Of a DNA stretch of 64,000 nt, positions 1 to 11,505 are shown in pieces (the stretch's first letter is position 1; each line of letters opens with the position of its first letter). Source of the stretch: Opeltia flavorubescens. Its lineage: Eukaryota > Ascomycota > Lecanoromycetes > Teloschistales > Teloschistaceae. Made by a program: the position numbers and the translations under genes. The DNA is taken from contig KE546969.1 in assembly GCA_000442125.1 (NCBI GenBank), forward strand, positions 1,612,001-1,676,000, written 5' to 3'. Below the pieces are notes generated by a model. The model worked only from the letters and a program-made list of their open reading frames with translations. It made no database searches and was not told the origin of the DNA.

Positions 1-414
1 GAAACGTGAACTCCTACGGCTTCTGGCTTCACTGTAGAAAGGAAGGACTGACGAACAAGTTCTTCCCGTTCATTGCCGCCAGTGCCTCTGGTTCATCACT
101 CTTAGTAGGTCTTGAACAGCCCACAAATCCTTTCCTTCCCTCCCCTCCTGCTGTACTAGCTTTCCTCTTACCTACTCAACCAAAAGTCTACTTCTTTATT
201 CCTTCAACCAGATACTCAGCATTGAAATTGACGTTACTGCGTCTTAAGATCTCATTGGGCGAGGCGCCCAATTCCTCTCTTAACAAGGGAGTATTCTATG
301 GATCTTCGGTCCACGTAGCACTTCCTAAAGGCAAGCAAATCTTCTCCTTTTTCCATTTGCCCAATTCATCCTCCTAGAGGCACAATCTTGGTTCTTGTAT
401 CACACTTTTTCGAT
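1..414. other. Left-edge stretch without a supported gene
   Basis: A frame opening at a GTG near position 6 stays open to 377, but it has no ATG start, no recognisable domain and no clear splice partner. It could be the tail or 5' leader of a gene outside the window or of the gene starting at 415. I see nothing else here. Confidence 0.3.
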
Positions 415-2002
415 ATGGATACTTCTTCAATTCCTTACCGTCACCTTCAGGAGATTTTGAAACAGAGCGTTTCCGATACGTTATCTCAATACCTCAGGCG
501 GCCAACGATCGTTGCCTACTCTACCAATGCTTGTAAAGTTACTTCTCTACTTGACACTCAAAGTTCCTCGGTCTTGAAAATCCTTAGAGAAGATCTCGAT
601 TTACTCCACGGCCCTGCTGAGATTAAACGTTTTGAAATAGGAAGCAGTGATCCTCGACCAATAGAAATAGTTCAGCACCTCGAAACCTCCAAGAATGAGA
701 ATATAAAATTCAGGCAAAATGATTGCGGTAAGCAGAAATGACAAGGGAAGAATAACAAAATGCTAAAGGTAGTAGAATGGAGGTATGGATCGCGGCACCC
801 ATCACCCTCTGGTCATGGCAACGCCCATTCCAGACTTGAGCACCGTGCTCCTGAGCGTTCAAGACGAGGCTCTTCTTCTGCATCTTCCGTTGTCATCACT
901 CGTACTAGGTCACCTCACGCGGCGAAACGGGTGAAGCAGAGAAGAGCAGCTCGACTACGACTACGCGGAGAACAGACTATTAGCAGGAAAATCTGGTCTC
1001 ATGCGATTGGAACTCCCTTAAAGCATGAGAGTCCTGCACTAAGTCTTGCAACAGAATCCGCCAGAAAAAACTGCGGTAGACTCGCGGATGCACCTCCTCT
1101 TCCAGCAATAGGACAGCCTTTCTCAAAACCCAGGAAAAGACCCGAAGCCGCTGACTTCTTCACGCGTCCATCAACGCCAGAAAATAGAGAGATCAACTTA
1201 GCACCACCGGCTGCTTACAGCTCTGCCGACATCGAGGATCTAATTAATGAAGAAAAAGAAAAAGTCTCAGCACGGCAGCATCGAAACTTTCCGGCTGACT
1301 CCGACATATCTGAGGATTCATTCCCAAGACGCCCTTCTACCATCTGTACACCTATGATATTCTCCAGCCAATCATCTCCTCGATCCCATGAGAGTACAAA
1401 AGCTTTCGACACCACCTATCAGACTGAAAAGGACTACGCCTATAATGAAAGCATTATTCGAAACGTTTCAGGCTCAGTGACCCCAGCAGCCATAGCCAAA
1501 TCTAGCAGCCAGCCGGTGACTTTGACATGTACCTGCTACAAAATATAGACATAGCTGCTAACCACTTCTTCAGATCGACGAGCTCATGGAAGAGCAGACA
1601 CAGCTCATCCATGCGCTTTGCCCAGACATGGCCAAGAATTCAGCTCAAACGGAACAGCTTGTGAAAATGCAACTCCAAGTCATTGAAAGAATCTGCTCGA
1701 ACAACACAAAAAAGTCGTCAAATGCCACCGATCAGCTCATGGAAGAGCAAGCACAGCTCATCGAAACGCCTTGTCCAAACGTGTACCCGTCTCGGTTCAG
1801 TCAGCTTATTAAAACGCCCCGCTCGGACGTGACGGAGAAGCAATCGCAGACCTATCAGCTTATGGAAGAGGACCAACTTATGGAAAAGCAAGCGCAACCC
1901 ATTGGAAACCCGTGCATAAGCTCAAAGCAGAGATTGAAACGAAAAATGCAGAGCGATTGCTATCGGCCTTGTTATCCTGTGAAAAAGAAGCGGAAGAGTT
2001 GA
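415..2002 (+). CDS. Basic repeat-containing protein of unknown function
   Basis: I do not recognise this gene. A three-exon model (415-727, 773-1515, 1574-2002) gives 494 residues. The first intron starts GTAAGC; the second ends TTCTTCAG after a GCTAAC branch site, and both junctions keep the frame. The first 100 residues look globular. The middle is rich in Arg, Ser and Pro and probably disordered. The last exon carries imperfect repeats around the motif QLMEEQAQLI followed by a Cys-Pro or Thr-Pro pair. The C-terminus is a KKKRKS cluster that could serve as a nuclear localisation signal. The second donor is uncertain: GTGACT at 1516 keeps phase, while a GTACCT nearby does not. Homology was not recognised, so the gene may be lineage-restricted. 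It converges on the TMEM234-like gene. Confidence 0.5.
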
Positions 2003-2365
2003 GCGGATGAGCCGTGGCACATCGTTGATTGGGACAGACGGCTTCAAGCTCTTATACAAATGGAGACACGAACAGCGAGGTATAGAGAATGCTGTGTATA
2101 CCCAGAGAACATGCTTTTCACTCACACTACATCTCGAAGGAATGAGGGTAGGATGGAGGTGAAGCCACCAATGTGTATCCATAGAGATAAAGCATATATA
2201 CGATAGAAAAACCATGAAAACATCCTTATATGACGGAAACACTGGGTTATTGATGAAGGGATATGGGCGTATAAAAATCCGTAGACCGCAATGTACATCG
2301 ATCATTAGTCATCTCTTTGACCATCTAAATTTCTTTTACCCCTGCCCGTCCCATCCCTCAAAAGC
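2003..2365. other. Convergent intergenic spacer
   Basis: This 363-bp stretch lies between the 3' ends of two convergent genes and should hold their 3' untranslated regions and poly(A) sites. An antisense frame (1922-2305) overlaps the upstream gene and shows no domain. Nothing else is visible. Confidence 0.5.
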
Positions 2366-3046
2366 TTAACCATTTTTACTCCCCACACAAAGCGCAATAC
2401 CCGCAACCACAAACCCCATACCCACCCACGTATCCCTGCCTATAACCTTCCCTTCCGCCCACCACTCCCCCAGCACCGTAAATAGAAAAGCCAGAGAATT
2501 CGTGATCGGTACCGTAAGACTCAGCTCTAGAAACCCATCATCCATCCGTTAACATCATAGAGAGCCAGACGAGGTCGGAGGAAAAGAAGGAGGGGAAAGG
2601 GAAAAGAGGGGAAAGTGGGATATAGGAGGGAAGGGGAAAAAGAAAAAAGAGAACATACCAGCCTTCCCAACCAGCAAAAAGAACCACACACTCCCCGTCA
2701 GATTCACCAGCAGTGGAAACGCATACCGTGGACTCCGTAATAAATCCACAACCGTCCACATTCCCCCCACGAGCTTGACTTTCGCCCACCATATTCCCCA
2801 TGTTATTTTTTGCCCGAGGGACGAGGTGCCGGGGTAAATAGGTTCTCTGGCTTTTAAATTTGTGAGGGAGGTGTGGGATGGGGGGTTGAAATCTATGGCT
2901 GCGCGGCGGATGAAGGGGGTTGTGAGGCCCCAGGCTAAGCCTACGAGGAGGAAGGAGAGGATGTAGCGGAATGCGGAGGGGGAGGGGTCGGAGGAGGAGG
3001 AAGGGAGGGGGGATGGGGTGGGGGAGGAGAGTATGGAGGTGGACAT
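2366..3046 (-). CDS. TMEM234-like small multi-pass membrane protein
   Basis: Two exons (3046-2659 and 2526-2366) encode 182 residues, close to the size of the animal TMEM234 family (about 165). The donor is G/GTATGT and the acceptor TTTCTAG, and the joined codon gives KAELSLTVP. After a Ser/Pro-rich N-terminus of about 25 residues, a membrane segment carries LAWGLTTPFIRRAA, the WGxTxPF signature of TMEM234/DUF1632 proteins. Later segments include NLTGSVWFFLLVG and, in exon 2, VPITNSLAFLFTVLGEWWA, also typical. TMEM234 proteins are related in fold to drug/metabolite transporters; the substrate is unknown, so a transport role is only inferred. The 5' half of the coding strand is very C-rich and the 3' half G-rich, with the switch near 2805. 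Confidence 0.85.
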
Positions 3047-4593
3047 TGAGTTGGGTGTTGTTGGGTCGTGGGGAACGGCGGAGGATGGGAGTTTAAGGTT
3101 GGTGGGTGGAGCGGAGGTTTTGGGAGGGGGGAGGGAGTGGAGTTGAGTTGTTAACGATGATTCATGAGGGTGGAAGTTGAGGTCAAATGGGAGAAAGCTA
3201 TCCTACGGTGTGCCTGTGGTCTGGTAAGGCGTAAGGCAGGTACCTGGTAGGCGACGGAGAAACCTCGGCAATTAGAGTAGCGCTACACTTCTTTCTACTT
3301 AGCTTAGATAGGCTCCATTAGCTATTTCAAATATCCTCGATAGCATTCGTTAAGATACTTGTTACTCTGGTAGCACCTATCATCATTGAGAAGTGAAAGG
3401 ATAACCGTCCGCCTGTGTACGCTGTAAGGGCACTATCCTAGCCTTAGAACTTCTAGGAGACATGGACCCGACAAGCTCCCGTTCAATTGCTGACGGAGCA
3501 GGAGCTTGCAACGTCCGTTTCCATTTCTTAGAGGCGTGAATATGCGAATTGATAACTGGTTCCTTTTTCCCCTGAACGCGTGGAATGCCCGGCACGAGAT
3601 CGTTTTTGACCTTTCAACGCAGTTTCCGGATGGAAGTACTCGCAAGCCTCCTTGCTCCAACGAGAGGAGGTACCTCGCTATCGAAATGAGATAGGCTAGT
3701 CTTCGTCATATGAAGGCAACCACGCGGCATCATTGTTTTCGGGTGACTGCATTGCAGTGTTCAACAATGCAGCGGAAAAGGTATCAGAGCGAGGTCATTA
3801 CATTCCTCTAATAACCGTGTAAGATCTAAGGTCCAATTAAACATCACCTCACACTAAGAACAAGGCAATCTTCCGGGCATATGTTGTACATGCGGCACGT
3901 TTCTGACTGCTTCTCTGCACAGCGTGCAAAGCATCTCATTACCACACCGGATTTCTCCGCCGGAAGTTCGACTCCGTTGCCTGATCGCCCTTGGTTTGAT
4001 ACCCATATTTACTTCCCCCGCACAGGACTGGCTGTACTAGAACCGGGAAACTGGATGCTTACCCCTCGGCTGGATAAGTTGAACAGAATTGGAAATGTGG
4101 CGAGGTGCGATGGTGGCCAAGTCATGAAGATAACGAAAGTGAGCCAATCATCTGACATCGTGATCATGACTTAGACATCACAGAAGGCTCTCGCCAACCA
4201 TCCATAGTGATTGGGAAACATCCTCGGAATCCATCGCCTCCACGGATCGACATGAGCATTGGAACAAGGTATTATTGCAGGTTTCGTAACCCGCTAAAAG
4301 ACTCATGTATTGAAATCTTCTCAGGTCTCTTTTCTTTTCGAGGTTTTCGCCTCGGTTTAATCCCATCTCCTCCTAGCTGTTGGGTTGCCTAGGAAGTCGA
4401 CCGAGATGTGTGACTCTCACCGAAGCGTTTGGATTCATGGAACCTTGGATCGTACGACAATAAGGAGTGCAGAAACAAAGCTGTGCTGGAGCTGGAAAGC
4501 ATCGTCTCATCATGGACGAACATCTGAGTATTGAGAGCAGAATACTACAAATGCCTTAAAACTAATCAGTCCTATTGACTACAGAGTTTGATG
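3047..4593. other. 1.5-kb intergenic stretch, no supported gene
   Basis: It contains the upstream region of the TMEM234-like gene (left) and the region downstream of the monooxygenase (right). Several short frames occur, the longest being an ATG frame at 3881-4174 (97 codons), but none shows a domain, signal peptide or convincing splice extension. The first 120 bases continue the strongly G-rich tract of the neighbouring gene. Confidence 0.4.
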
Positions 4594-6053
4594 CTACAGA
4601 TCGCCTCTGGTCTTTACCGTTCCAAAAGCGTTTCTCTGCAGAGCTACTATAGCTTCGTCCTTCGCACTATACCCCCAAAGCCATTCTCGAAACGAGGGGT
4701 CCATTAAGAGAATGGGAGGAGAGCCATCCGAGGAGGATTCAAGCAATCTTTTGTCGCGTGTCTGCTGTTCAAGCCCGTCCGGCAAAGACATCTCATCCAT
4801 TGCCTGTTTACTTCTTGATCTGATCTCCGCTGCACGCGGCATACGGAGGCTCTCGTAGAGATGCAGTGCGCTTTCCAGTTGCGTCGGAGTGCGGATATTG
4901 GCTAGAACAGTCCCCAGAACAGCGGCGTCTTCGAAACACTGTGAAGCGCCTTGAGCACTGCAAGATGGTGTTAACGTTGCGTACTTTGTGAAGATCAGAA
5001 GATATGTGGCCGGGTGGTGCTTACAGGCTCGGAAGCATGGCATGTGCCGAGTCTCCTATCAAAGCAAAGTTTCTATGCCCATGCGTCCAGGTCTCTAGCG
5101 TATCTGTCTCGAGTAAGGCCCATTTGGTACAAGACTGTGCCATGTCCAACAGCACTCGGAAACGTGGATCCCAATGCTCGAGTAATGCTTTAAGCTCCGA
5201 GACCTGAACGGGGTGGGCACGATACTGCACTTCGTCACCAGGCTCTTGAGGAAGCATTAGGACAACATTCAGCAATTGATCCTTCTTCACCACGTACGAC
5301 ACTGCGTGCGCGTTGGGACCCATCCATAGATTAATATTTGGAGGCTCCACGAGCTCGAGTAGTCCTTCTTGTAGGTATATCTCGCTGACTGGCACAGTGA
5401 AACGATATACTGTATTGTTAGGTTTTGACGGAGGGTCTTTCCGTCCCATCAGCTTCTCTCGACAAAACGAACGCTGCCCGTCAGCGCCGAGAAGGAGGTC
5501 CCCGTCAAACAGGCGTCCATCTGATAATCTGATATATGGATTGACTCCATCAAGACCAATGCTTTCGATCTTTGTGTCTAGAATGATCTGAGCACCTAGA
5601 GACTCTGCCCGGTGATGCAAGATACGTTGGAGGTCTGCCCTGTGAAGAAGTATATAGGGATCTGAGCCTTCAGCTGAGTCGGTATAACCCATTTCTTGCG
5701 TAGCGAGCGGTGAACCTCCTCGATATGAACGCAGTATGGTTCTGGGTGGTAGGAAACCATGGCACTTGACAGCTTCAAGGACGCCCCAATCTTTGAAAAG
5801 CCGCGTTGCATTAGGAGAGATCTGAATACCGGCGCCGAGCTAAGTAAGGTTTATTTGATTCAATGCTTATGATATGTAGACTTCCATCGCTACTTACTTC
5901 TTGAAGTTCTTTGCTGCGCTCGAGTATAGTTGTTCGATGACCTGCTTGTTGAAGACTAATTGCGGTAGCAAGGCCCGCCAGTCCAGCGCCTATGATCAAG
6001 ATACGAAACGATGGACTCTCTTGAGAGCTATTTGGTGCAGAATACGTCCCCAT
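4594..6053 (-). CDS. FAD-dependent monooxygenase (salicylate hydroxylase-like)
   Basis: Three exons (6053-5898, 5839-5025, 4957-4594) give 444 residues, normal for group A flavoprotein monooxygenases. The Rossmann motif GAGLAG is at residues 22-27, the LLGADGQRS segment lies mid-protein, and the FAD-ribityl motif GDSAHAMLPSL is at 314-324. That motif runs across the second splice junction into AQGASQCFEDAAVLG, as expected for the family. Such enzymes hydroxylate or epoxidise small, often aromatic or prenylated substrates using NAD(P)H and O2; this substrate cannot be read from sequence. The ATG at 6053 sits just before the Rossmann fold, and an upstream in-frame extension looks unrelated. No membrane anchor is evident. 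A minisatellite begins about 100 bp upstream, and the next gene in the same orientation is a UbiA prenyltransferase, so a joint secondary-metabolite role is possible. Confidence 0.9.
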
Positions 6054-6161
6054 GGTGAGATGGTTCAAATACGTGAATGCAGTGAACAGCTTTTTTGAGG
6101 TCGTGGAGCTCGACCTTTGAGGATTTCTGCACTCATACAAGATTTGAAAAACATCATATCA

Positions 6162-6453
6162 ATGTTCATATAAAGCTTATGTTCATATAAAGCTCATATT
6201 TGTATAAAGCTTATATTTGTATAAAGCTCATGTTTATATAAAGCTCNNNNNNNNNNNNNNNNNNNNNNNNNNNNNNNNNNNNNNNNNNNNNNNNNNNNNN
6301 NNNNNNNNNNNNNNNNNNNNNNNNNNNNNNNNNNNNNNNNNNNNNNNNNNNNNNNNNNNNNNNNNNNNNNNNNNNNNNNNNNNNNNNNNNNNNNNNNNNN
6401 NNNNNNNNNNNNNNNNNNNNNNNNNNTATAAAGCTCATGTTTATATAAAGCTC
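6162..6453. repeat. 17-bp minisatellite interrupted by an assembly gap
   Basis: Five head-to-tail 17-bp units run from 6162 to 6246, each of the form AT(G/A)TT(C/T/G)(A/G)TATAAAGCT(T/C). One and a half more follow the gap at 6427-6453. The first four left units alternate between ending CTT and CTC, suggesting a 34-bp higher-order unit. Each unit contains a TATAAA core. The array lies about 110 bp upstream of the monooxygenase start codon, so copy number could influence that promoter; this is inference. The run of N is flanked on both sides by the same unit, so the gap is probably a collapsed part of the array. Confidence 0.9.
6247..6426. other. Assembly gap (180 N)
   Basis: One hundred and eighty consecutive N within the minisatellite. 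The length is not a whole number of 17-bp units given the flanks, so it is probably an estimate or scaffold spacer. Confidence 0.95.
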
Positions 6454-6997
6454 GAATTTATGCATTTGTAAATAGTTTATTTTCGTGTTATTTAGGCGAA
6501 TCACAGGCACATACTGTGCCAAGCATTGATGACTCAGTAGTACTAACCTAATCATGTAATTCGCTTCACCACACCAAGTGCTAGGCGATTTGACTTTTCT
6601 CCATAGATTTCTCTTAGCAATTAATTCAATTCATGCCACACACATTCATTTGACACATCATTACACAATACCAAGAGTTGTCTAGGTCTGAATGATCTTG
6701 TGCAACGATTCTATGCTCGGATCTACTGTGAAGGTGCTGGATATGACCCTGTAGCAGAGTCGAGCTGTGTGTGTGGAAGGCACGTCGCATGCAAAAGGCA
6801 CTAGGAAAACAAACACATAGAAATGAACGTCATAGGTAGTAATACATGTAGTGAATTGAACGTCTGCTAATCTAGCTAAAGAGAGTGTATGAGTGAGGTC
6901 CAAAAATGTGCTCCAGAGAGCCTAGCTAATATACATGCCGGCAGTCACGTGCCATTCTAGCTGCCATCAGGTCATCGTCATGACACTACGGGTGCCA

Positions 6998-7990
6998 TTA
7001 TGCAGAGTATCGCTGCACATATTCCCCGAGTAACGCCACAGAGATGGTCGATCCCATCATCAATGACCCATACCGAAACCACCAGGAACATTGGTCGGCG
7101 TCCCTCACGTCAAGTCCCCATGTCATTGCGGCAAGGAGCACTGAGGGAACACCACAGAGAGCCAGATAGCACCAAAGTCCACCGTTGAGAAACCAAGCAG
7201 TCGCCACATGCGACCAGATCTGTCCAATAGCTATACACGAGAGCAGAACAGTCGGGTTATGCTCGAAGCGTACGGCCATGCTACGTACACCGGCTTTCGC
7301 ATCGTCCTGGATGTCTTGGAATGCGTAAATGGTGTCATACATCACTGTCCAGAAGACATATGAAAGACACAGGCAAGCCAGTGCCGCTGCTGCCCTTGGT
7401 TGATGTGTTGCAAGACCAATTGGGTGAACGCCTTGGAAGATGCATCCGACTAGAGTACCCCAGGAGAGCGTTATACCCAGTACCACCTGTGGATAATCGG
7501 TATGTCGTTTCGAAAATGGGTAAATTTGCGCTAGACAGACTGCACCAACTGCATATGCAATGGCGATCTTCTCGGTCTGGAAGACGAAGCCCGACCAGGC
7601 GAATATCTGAGCGGCGAAAAATAAGTATCCGTTGCGAAGTGATATTGCCTTCCGAGCTATTGGTCGCATACGGCAACGAGCCACTTGCCGATCCAGATCA
7701 CGGTCAATGATATCGTTCCAAGTACAACCCGCGCTTCTCAACAAGAAGGCCATTGGGAAGAGTTTCAGATTCGTCGACAGCACTGAAAATGGGTCACTTA
7801 AGGGTTGTGTTGTCCATGCCGCGAAGAGACTGCCGTACAGATACGGAAAGTAAATGATGAAAATCCCGACCGGCTTGTTCAAGCGCATGAGCTCAGCGTA
7901 AGGGGCCCACGATGCAGGCAAGTAAGCCAAAAAGTCTTGAGTGGGCCTCTTGGCCGGTGAACGGATGGATTGGTGATTGTTCACTGACAT
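6998..7990 (-). CDS. UbiA-family prenyltransferase
   Basis: A single exon encodes 330 residues from the ATG at 7990; the frame is open further upstream but without another ATG. Two Asp-rich motifs that bind Mg2+-diphosphate are clear: NDIIDRDLD at residues 92-100 and YDTIYAFQDIQDD at 218-230. The sequence is rich in hydrophobic segments, as in this nine-helix integral membrane family. Nearby RSAGCTWND and RCRMRPIARKAIS match 4-hydroxybenzoate polyprenyltransferase (COQ2/UbiA) relatives. It transfers an isoprenoid chain to an aromatic or pyrone-like acceptor. No mitochondrial presequence is apparent, and the length resembles enzymes of fungal meroterpenoid clusters more than mitochondrial COQ2, so a secondary-metabolite role is favoured but unproven. 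A flavin monooxygenase lies downstream on the same strand. Confidence 0.88.
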   Translation of the reverse strand: MSVNNHQSIRSPAKRPTQDFLAYLPASWAPYAELMRLNKPVGIFIIYFPYLYGSLFAAWTTQPLSDPFSVLSTNLKLFPMAFLLRSAGCTWNDIIDRDLDRQVARCRMRPIARKAISLRNGYLFFAAQIFAWSGFVFQTEKIAIAYAVGAVCLAQIYPFSKRHTDYPQVVLGITLSWGTLVGCIFQGVHPIGLATHQPRAAAALACLCLSYVFWTVMYDTIYAFQDIQDDAKAGVRSMAVRFEHNPTVLLSCIAIGQIWSHVATAWFLNGGLWCYLALCGVPSVLLAAMTWGLDVRDADQCSWWFRYGSLMMGSTISVALLGEYVQRYSA

Positions 7991-8655
7991 CTTGAAGAAA
8001 GGACGGGCTGAAGTCAAAGGCAAAGAAAGAAAGGGAGAGACACCTAGTTGAAGGAGACGAGCAGGATGAGCCAGCACGTTGATGGCAATTTATGTTCCCT
8101 TGGAGGAGTTAGCCCTTGGGAGTATGATCAATGCTTGCGAATCCACTGTACTGACAACGGGTTGCGACTGATGTCTGTTTGAATGACAACAGAAGACTCT
8201 CTGCAGAAAAAATGCTATCTCTCCAACCACGGGAATTAATCGCAGCTGTCAATTACCAATTCAGCGTCATTGACAATGGCATGACCAGTCGGATTTGGGT
8301 CTGATAAGAAGATGACCAGACTGATCTCGTGCACGAATTACCGCACCATTAGCCTCTTTACCATGTGCAACGATAATATACAGACGACTTCACAGCTACA
8401 TTCAGGCAACCAGGTATGCAGCTTCAGGCGGCGCAGTAGAGTCAATCCACCAGTTGCCCCTAGAAGAAGTTTGTATTTCAGTGAAAATGAATGATGGTTT
8501 GGTAGATTGACTGTCTATTACCAAATACTTTGTAAACCCTCCCCTTGGTCAATCTATTGTGAATTTGAATATTCATTATTGCTAGTATATGCAGGTTTCA
8601 TACTTATCTCAACAACGTTCATCTTGAAATGCTTCTTGGACTCCGCAAAGCATCA
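7991..8655. other. Divergent promoter region
   Basis: This 665-bp spacer lies between the divergent prenyltransferase and rhodopsin-domain genes and should contain both promoters. Short frames at 8312-8494 and 8507-8770 overlap the downstream start but do not continue it. No repeat or RNA gene is visible. Confidence 0.45.
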
Positions 8656-10087
8656 ATGGACATTCATTCGGGCATTCTTCTCGATCGAGGGCCCGGCTTG
8701 GAGCCTCCTCACGGGATCATATCGAACTTTGGTAACCCACCCGAGAGTTATCAGACGACGATCAAGATAGTTCTAGCTGTCTGTCTGGCTATTGCCTCTA
8801 TATTTTCAGCGTTATGCCTTTATGTCAACGTCACAAGTGTCAAACGCCTTGCAATCGAAGATTGTATGTATTAATCAAGTGCCCCCTCCGTGGATTCTGA
8901 CTGTCCCTAGATGCAACTTACCTGGCCTGGGTGAATTCTCTCACGCCCGCTAAACGCGAACGATCACCAAATTCTTGCGAAGCTGATGGATGACCCCCAG
9001 GCTGGCTTAGTAGCCCTCACTACGCTTACTTCTGTTCGTCTGAACTTTGGCTTCGGTATCCACCAATGGAACGTTCCTCTATCGAAAGTCTTTGAATTTT
9101 ACAAGGTATCATATACATCGCTGCCATATAGGCTAGGAATTCATTCACAGAGGTTTTGGTTAGTATTCAAATGCCGTCGAGATTACCTATTGTCCAACCA
9201 TTTTCTTCACGAAATTAGCGATTCTTATGCAGATCCAGCATGTGTTAGTCACCAACCGTAAGAGCACCCGACTCTTCCTGGTCCAATTTCTGATCTGGAT
9301 CGACGCCATCTGGTATTTCGTCAATTTGTGGTTGAACATTTTCCCATGCACGCCCAGAGCGAGGCTCTGGGATCCTACAATATCGGGCCACTGCTACGTT
9401 GATTATAATATCGTTGACTAGGTGAGTACTATATTCAACGAATTGTCGGATCTTTTCATACTGGTGTTCCCGATCCGATGGGTGTGGAAGCTACAGCTGG
9501 ATACGAAAAGAAAACTGAGGATTTCGATGGTCTTTGCGGTCGGCCTATGGTATGTCCCAACCGGCTTCGTCGGCTTTTCGAGCGGTGGTAAATATATACC
9601 TTCTTCGTTTTAGTGCCTGCGTTTCCAGTATCATGCGCTTGCATGCTCGCGTTCGTTGGGGAAAGAGCCTCGACCAGACATATTACCTTTGCTTAGATGG
9701 CTTGTGGATGTGAGTGCAATGCGGGCTGCCGAAGAGGACCTTAAATTTTACTGACTGAATAAATGCAGATGGGGCGAAGTCACCGGCGGTATCGTATGCG
9801 CCTGTCTACCAATGGCGAACCGTTGCCCAAGCCAGCTCGTCCTCCGAATCAAGGCAAGGATCTTGAGTTATAAAGATTCCAGAAAAGAAAACTCACGGTG
9901 GTGGGACTTCAGTCATACTAAACATACCCGAGACGAGACTGCTCCGACCCGAAAGAAAAGTTATGACAGCTATATCGAACTGACTGGTGGGGCTAATACG
10001 CACGGAAAACCCTCAAGATCTTGGGATTCAAAAGAGAGTGGGAGCACAATGCAGGCAATGCCGCCTGTGCACTTTGTAGCTGCGTAA
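8656..10087 (+). pseudogene. Fungal rhodopsin-domain membrane protein, one in-frame stop
   Basis: Six exons (8656-8863, 8911-8930, 9001-9105, 9164-9549, 9614-9709, 9769-10087) join in frame to 378 codons. Hallmarks of the fungal rhodopsin-domain/PTH11-like family are all present: MDIHSGILLDRGPG at the start, IHQWNV, YCPTIFFTKLAILMQIQHV, NIFPCTPRARLWDP, SDLFILVFPIRWVWKLQL, and SYDSYIELTG in the tail. These are seven-helix plasma-membrane proteins of mostly unknown function, some linked to signalling. A TAG at 9419-9421 (codon 197) interrupts the conserved loop between transmembrane segments. No splice choice I can see removes it: the nearest GT..AG pair would be only about 24 bp. All other exons and junctions look intact, so this is either very recent inactivation, a polymorphism or a sequencing error. 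An alternative ATG lies at 8629. Confidence 0.68.
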
Positions 10088-11505
10088 TAGCTTCCTCATG
10101 ATTGTGTGAACGTATAACCACTTGAAGCAAGCAGGAATTCTTCAATCGAAGAAACAGCTCGAAGCGAGTATTGTTCTGGTGGATTCTGGGAGAGGAAGCG
10201 ATTCCATAAGTCGGGTATCTGTCTTTACCGTCTATCTCAGCTGGCAGGAATAGGTGCACTGCAGTGGTTTGGATTGTTTAAGACTCTATGGCTGATGCTT
10301 GTTTTGCTTGTCTGCTGGGAGTGTGATAGTGCGATTTCGTTAACACTTGTTCTGCTTCGATCCTGTGTTTCTGAATGGAACGTTCAGCGTTCGAAAAGGA
10401 AGACATGGGACGAGAGCTTGAGGTGAAGCAGGAAAAGTAAAGCATGAGAAGTGTTCTCGCCAGCCAATAACATCATTGTCATTAAAGCTATCTAGATAGC
10501 ATGTACGTTGGCCGCGCTCATCATCGTTCTACTCATCTTCCATGGTCCCTATTTACGTCTTCGAAGAACCGTGACTCCAAACTCACCAATGCAGTCCACA
10601 GCTTTCCTTACCGGTGGTGTGCTTCAGACTACCGAGCGCACAACTGACAGGCCTATCCTCAGGACATCTTCCACAACCAAACACCGTTATAAAACTACTG
10701 GCCCGGGATCTTTTCTCTGCAGTCAGGTATTTTGATGTGTAACAATCAAAGAGCAAGCAGTCAGTCAACTTCTGTAGCCGCGGCATCTGTTGACAAGAAT
10801 GTCACGGTCAAATTGAGAGCATGTGAGATCTCGCACCGTCTTTTGATTACGTAAGCCTGGTATTCGAGCAAAGGTTTGCTGTGGCTAGGCTATATTCACT
10901 CTTCTCCACTTCACCAGTAACTCACGATATATTACCCTTGAAGAAGACTGTCCGCCACATTCAAGAGTTACGCGATGTATCAGTAGCTGCAAGTTTGAAG
11001 ACTCCCCGAGGCGGAGCTGAGAACTCAAGCTGGATCTAGCACTTCTACTCTAGATGCGTCGCACCAATCTTGTGTCGGTCGCCAAAGAGTACGAGGATCA
11101 GGGTTCCAGAAATCGTGCCAAACCAGTTCAGCTGAAATCATCTTACACTTCTCTTCAGACTAGTCATACAGAATTAGCGACCACGTCCCCACCGCGTTTG
11201 CTAATCCACAAATCAGTGGGCACCGCAACAGTACTTTAGTCTAGAGCGAAATTCTGATCTCCAAGTATTAGTCTACATAGCCACTCCAGCATGTTGGGCT
11301 GAATAGAACGGTTTTTGCTACTTTATCTCTTAAGCCGTTTGACTGATTCATATCCTTCTCCTGTTCCTCCTTAGGCGTTGGCCGTTGTCCATATCTACTT
11401 TGGATTTTCTTCTTATTCATTTCCTTACTTTTCGCGCACAAGATTTTTCCTATACCTAAAAGACAATCTACTCGATTTCAACCCATCTCACAGAACTCCG
11501 TTACC
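10088..11505. other. 1.4-kb intergenic stretch
   Basis: No supported gene. A frame at about 10508-10735 begins with a hydrophobic run resembling a membrane segment, but it lacks a recognisable family and a clean second exon. The last 150 bases before 11506 are pyrimidine-rich, consistent with a promoter and leader for the SnoaL-like gene. Confidence 0.4.

Larger units (their letters stand above)
6054..6997. other. Intergenic region with minisatellite and assembly gap
   Basis: This spacer separates the tandem monooxygenase and prenyltransferase genes. Its left half is the 17-bp repeat array and the 180-base gap described separately. The right half (6454-6997) is AT-rich single-copy sequence without a convincing frame. 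Confidence 0.6.

Noticed and set aside
5811-6140. Upstream start for the monooxygenase in the same frame
   Set aside because: The extra residues are unlike the family; the ATG at 6053 places the Rossmann motif at the usual distance.
10508-11239. Frames with a hydrophobic segment and a Ser/Thr-rich stretch, possibly one gene
   Set aside because: No consistent splice model and no recognised family; left as intergenic.
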